Origin: an uncultured Prevotellaceae bacterium
GTDB taxonomy: Bacteria; Bacteroidota; Bacteroidia; Bacteroidales; Bacteroidaceae
DNA: 64,000 bases
Reading direction: 5' to 3'
Assembly (NCBI GenBank): GCA_902780635.1
Contig: CACZGH010000004.1
Span: forward strand, 1-64,000
The notes under the pieces are model-generated. The model saw only the letters and a program-made list of their open reading frames with translations. It made no database searches and was not told the origin of the DNA. The number at the start of each line of letters is the position of its first letter. The first letter of the stretch is position 1. This document shows, in pieces, positions 63,984 to 64,000 of the stretch. Both the position numbers and the translations under genes were made by a program.

Positions 63984-64000
63984 ATGCATTTTGATATTGA
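63984..64000 (+). CDS. Start of next men-operon gene, possibly menC (cut by window edge)
   Basis: ATG at 63984, 5 bp after the menB stop, gives MHFDI before the window ends. By position it could be o-succinylbenzoate synthase (menC), but only five codons are visible. Confidence 0.35.

Overview
The window looks like chromosome of a Bacteroidota bacterium of the Prevotella/Bacteroides group. The evidence is SusC/SusD pairs, lipoproteins with Bacteroidota-type lipoboxes, C-terminal sorting-like domains on secreted proteins, several ECF sigma factors with envelope partners, a single-subunit set of menaquinone genes, and many promoters of the Bacteroidota type (TTTG, 19 bp, TAnnTTTG). No rRNA, tRNA, transposase or CRISPR array was seen. 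All family names are from my reading of the proteins; no search was run.

Region 1 (1-16.6 kb) is rich in signalling genes, nearly all on the minus strand. It starts with the N-terminus of a TPR lipoprotein, a repeat-rich non-coding stretch and a 5'-truncated regulator. Next come a radical SAM/Gfo-Idh pair, a lipoprotein and a very unusual protein: an ECF sigma factor fused through one membrane helix and a linker to a predicted outer-membrane beta-barrel. The sigma-barrel gene, the lipoprotein and the radical SAM gene are each preceded by the same promoter-like element (TGCAGTC, then CRGACTWT, always 21 bp from first base to first base). They therefore look like a self-contained autoregulated regulon. 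A Crp/Fnr regulator, a thioredoxin-like protein, a second ECF/anti-sigma-like/lipoprotein operon, a DUF4421-like outer-membrane protein, a SpoIIE-type phosphatase, an MFS transporter and a third ECF with a multi-spanning membrane partner follow.

Region 2 (16.8-42 kb) is a large surface-protein locus. Seven plus-strand genes with 11-27 bp gaps read FAS1 lipoprotein, SusC, SusD, FAS1 lipoprotein, FAS1-like lipoprotein, SusC, SusD. Then comes a secreted protein with chitobiase-type repeats. Facing it on the minus strand are a second copy of that protein, a pectate-lyase-like multidomain protein and aroQ. The two chitobiase-repeat proteins share an almost identical C-terminal third in inverted orientation.

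Region 3 (42-64 kb) is mostly housekeeping: a DUF349 protein, CorA, a flippase-like membrane protein, pepD, rsmA, frr, rsgA, a beta-propeller protein, an outer-membrane barrel, mnmA, a lipoprotein, a HAD phosphatase, pgi, gpsA, lysS, and a menaquinone operon (thioesterase, menF, menD, menB and the start of a further gene, possibly menC).

A recurring oddity is a set of short-period tandem arrays in gaps between genes (units of 7, 8 or 9 bp, pyrimidine-rich on the plus strand), at 15.36, 32.44, 50.51, 52.16 and 63.05 kb.
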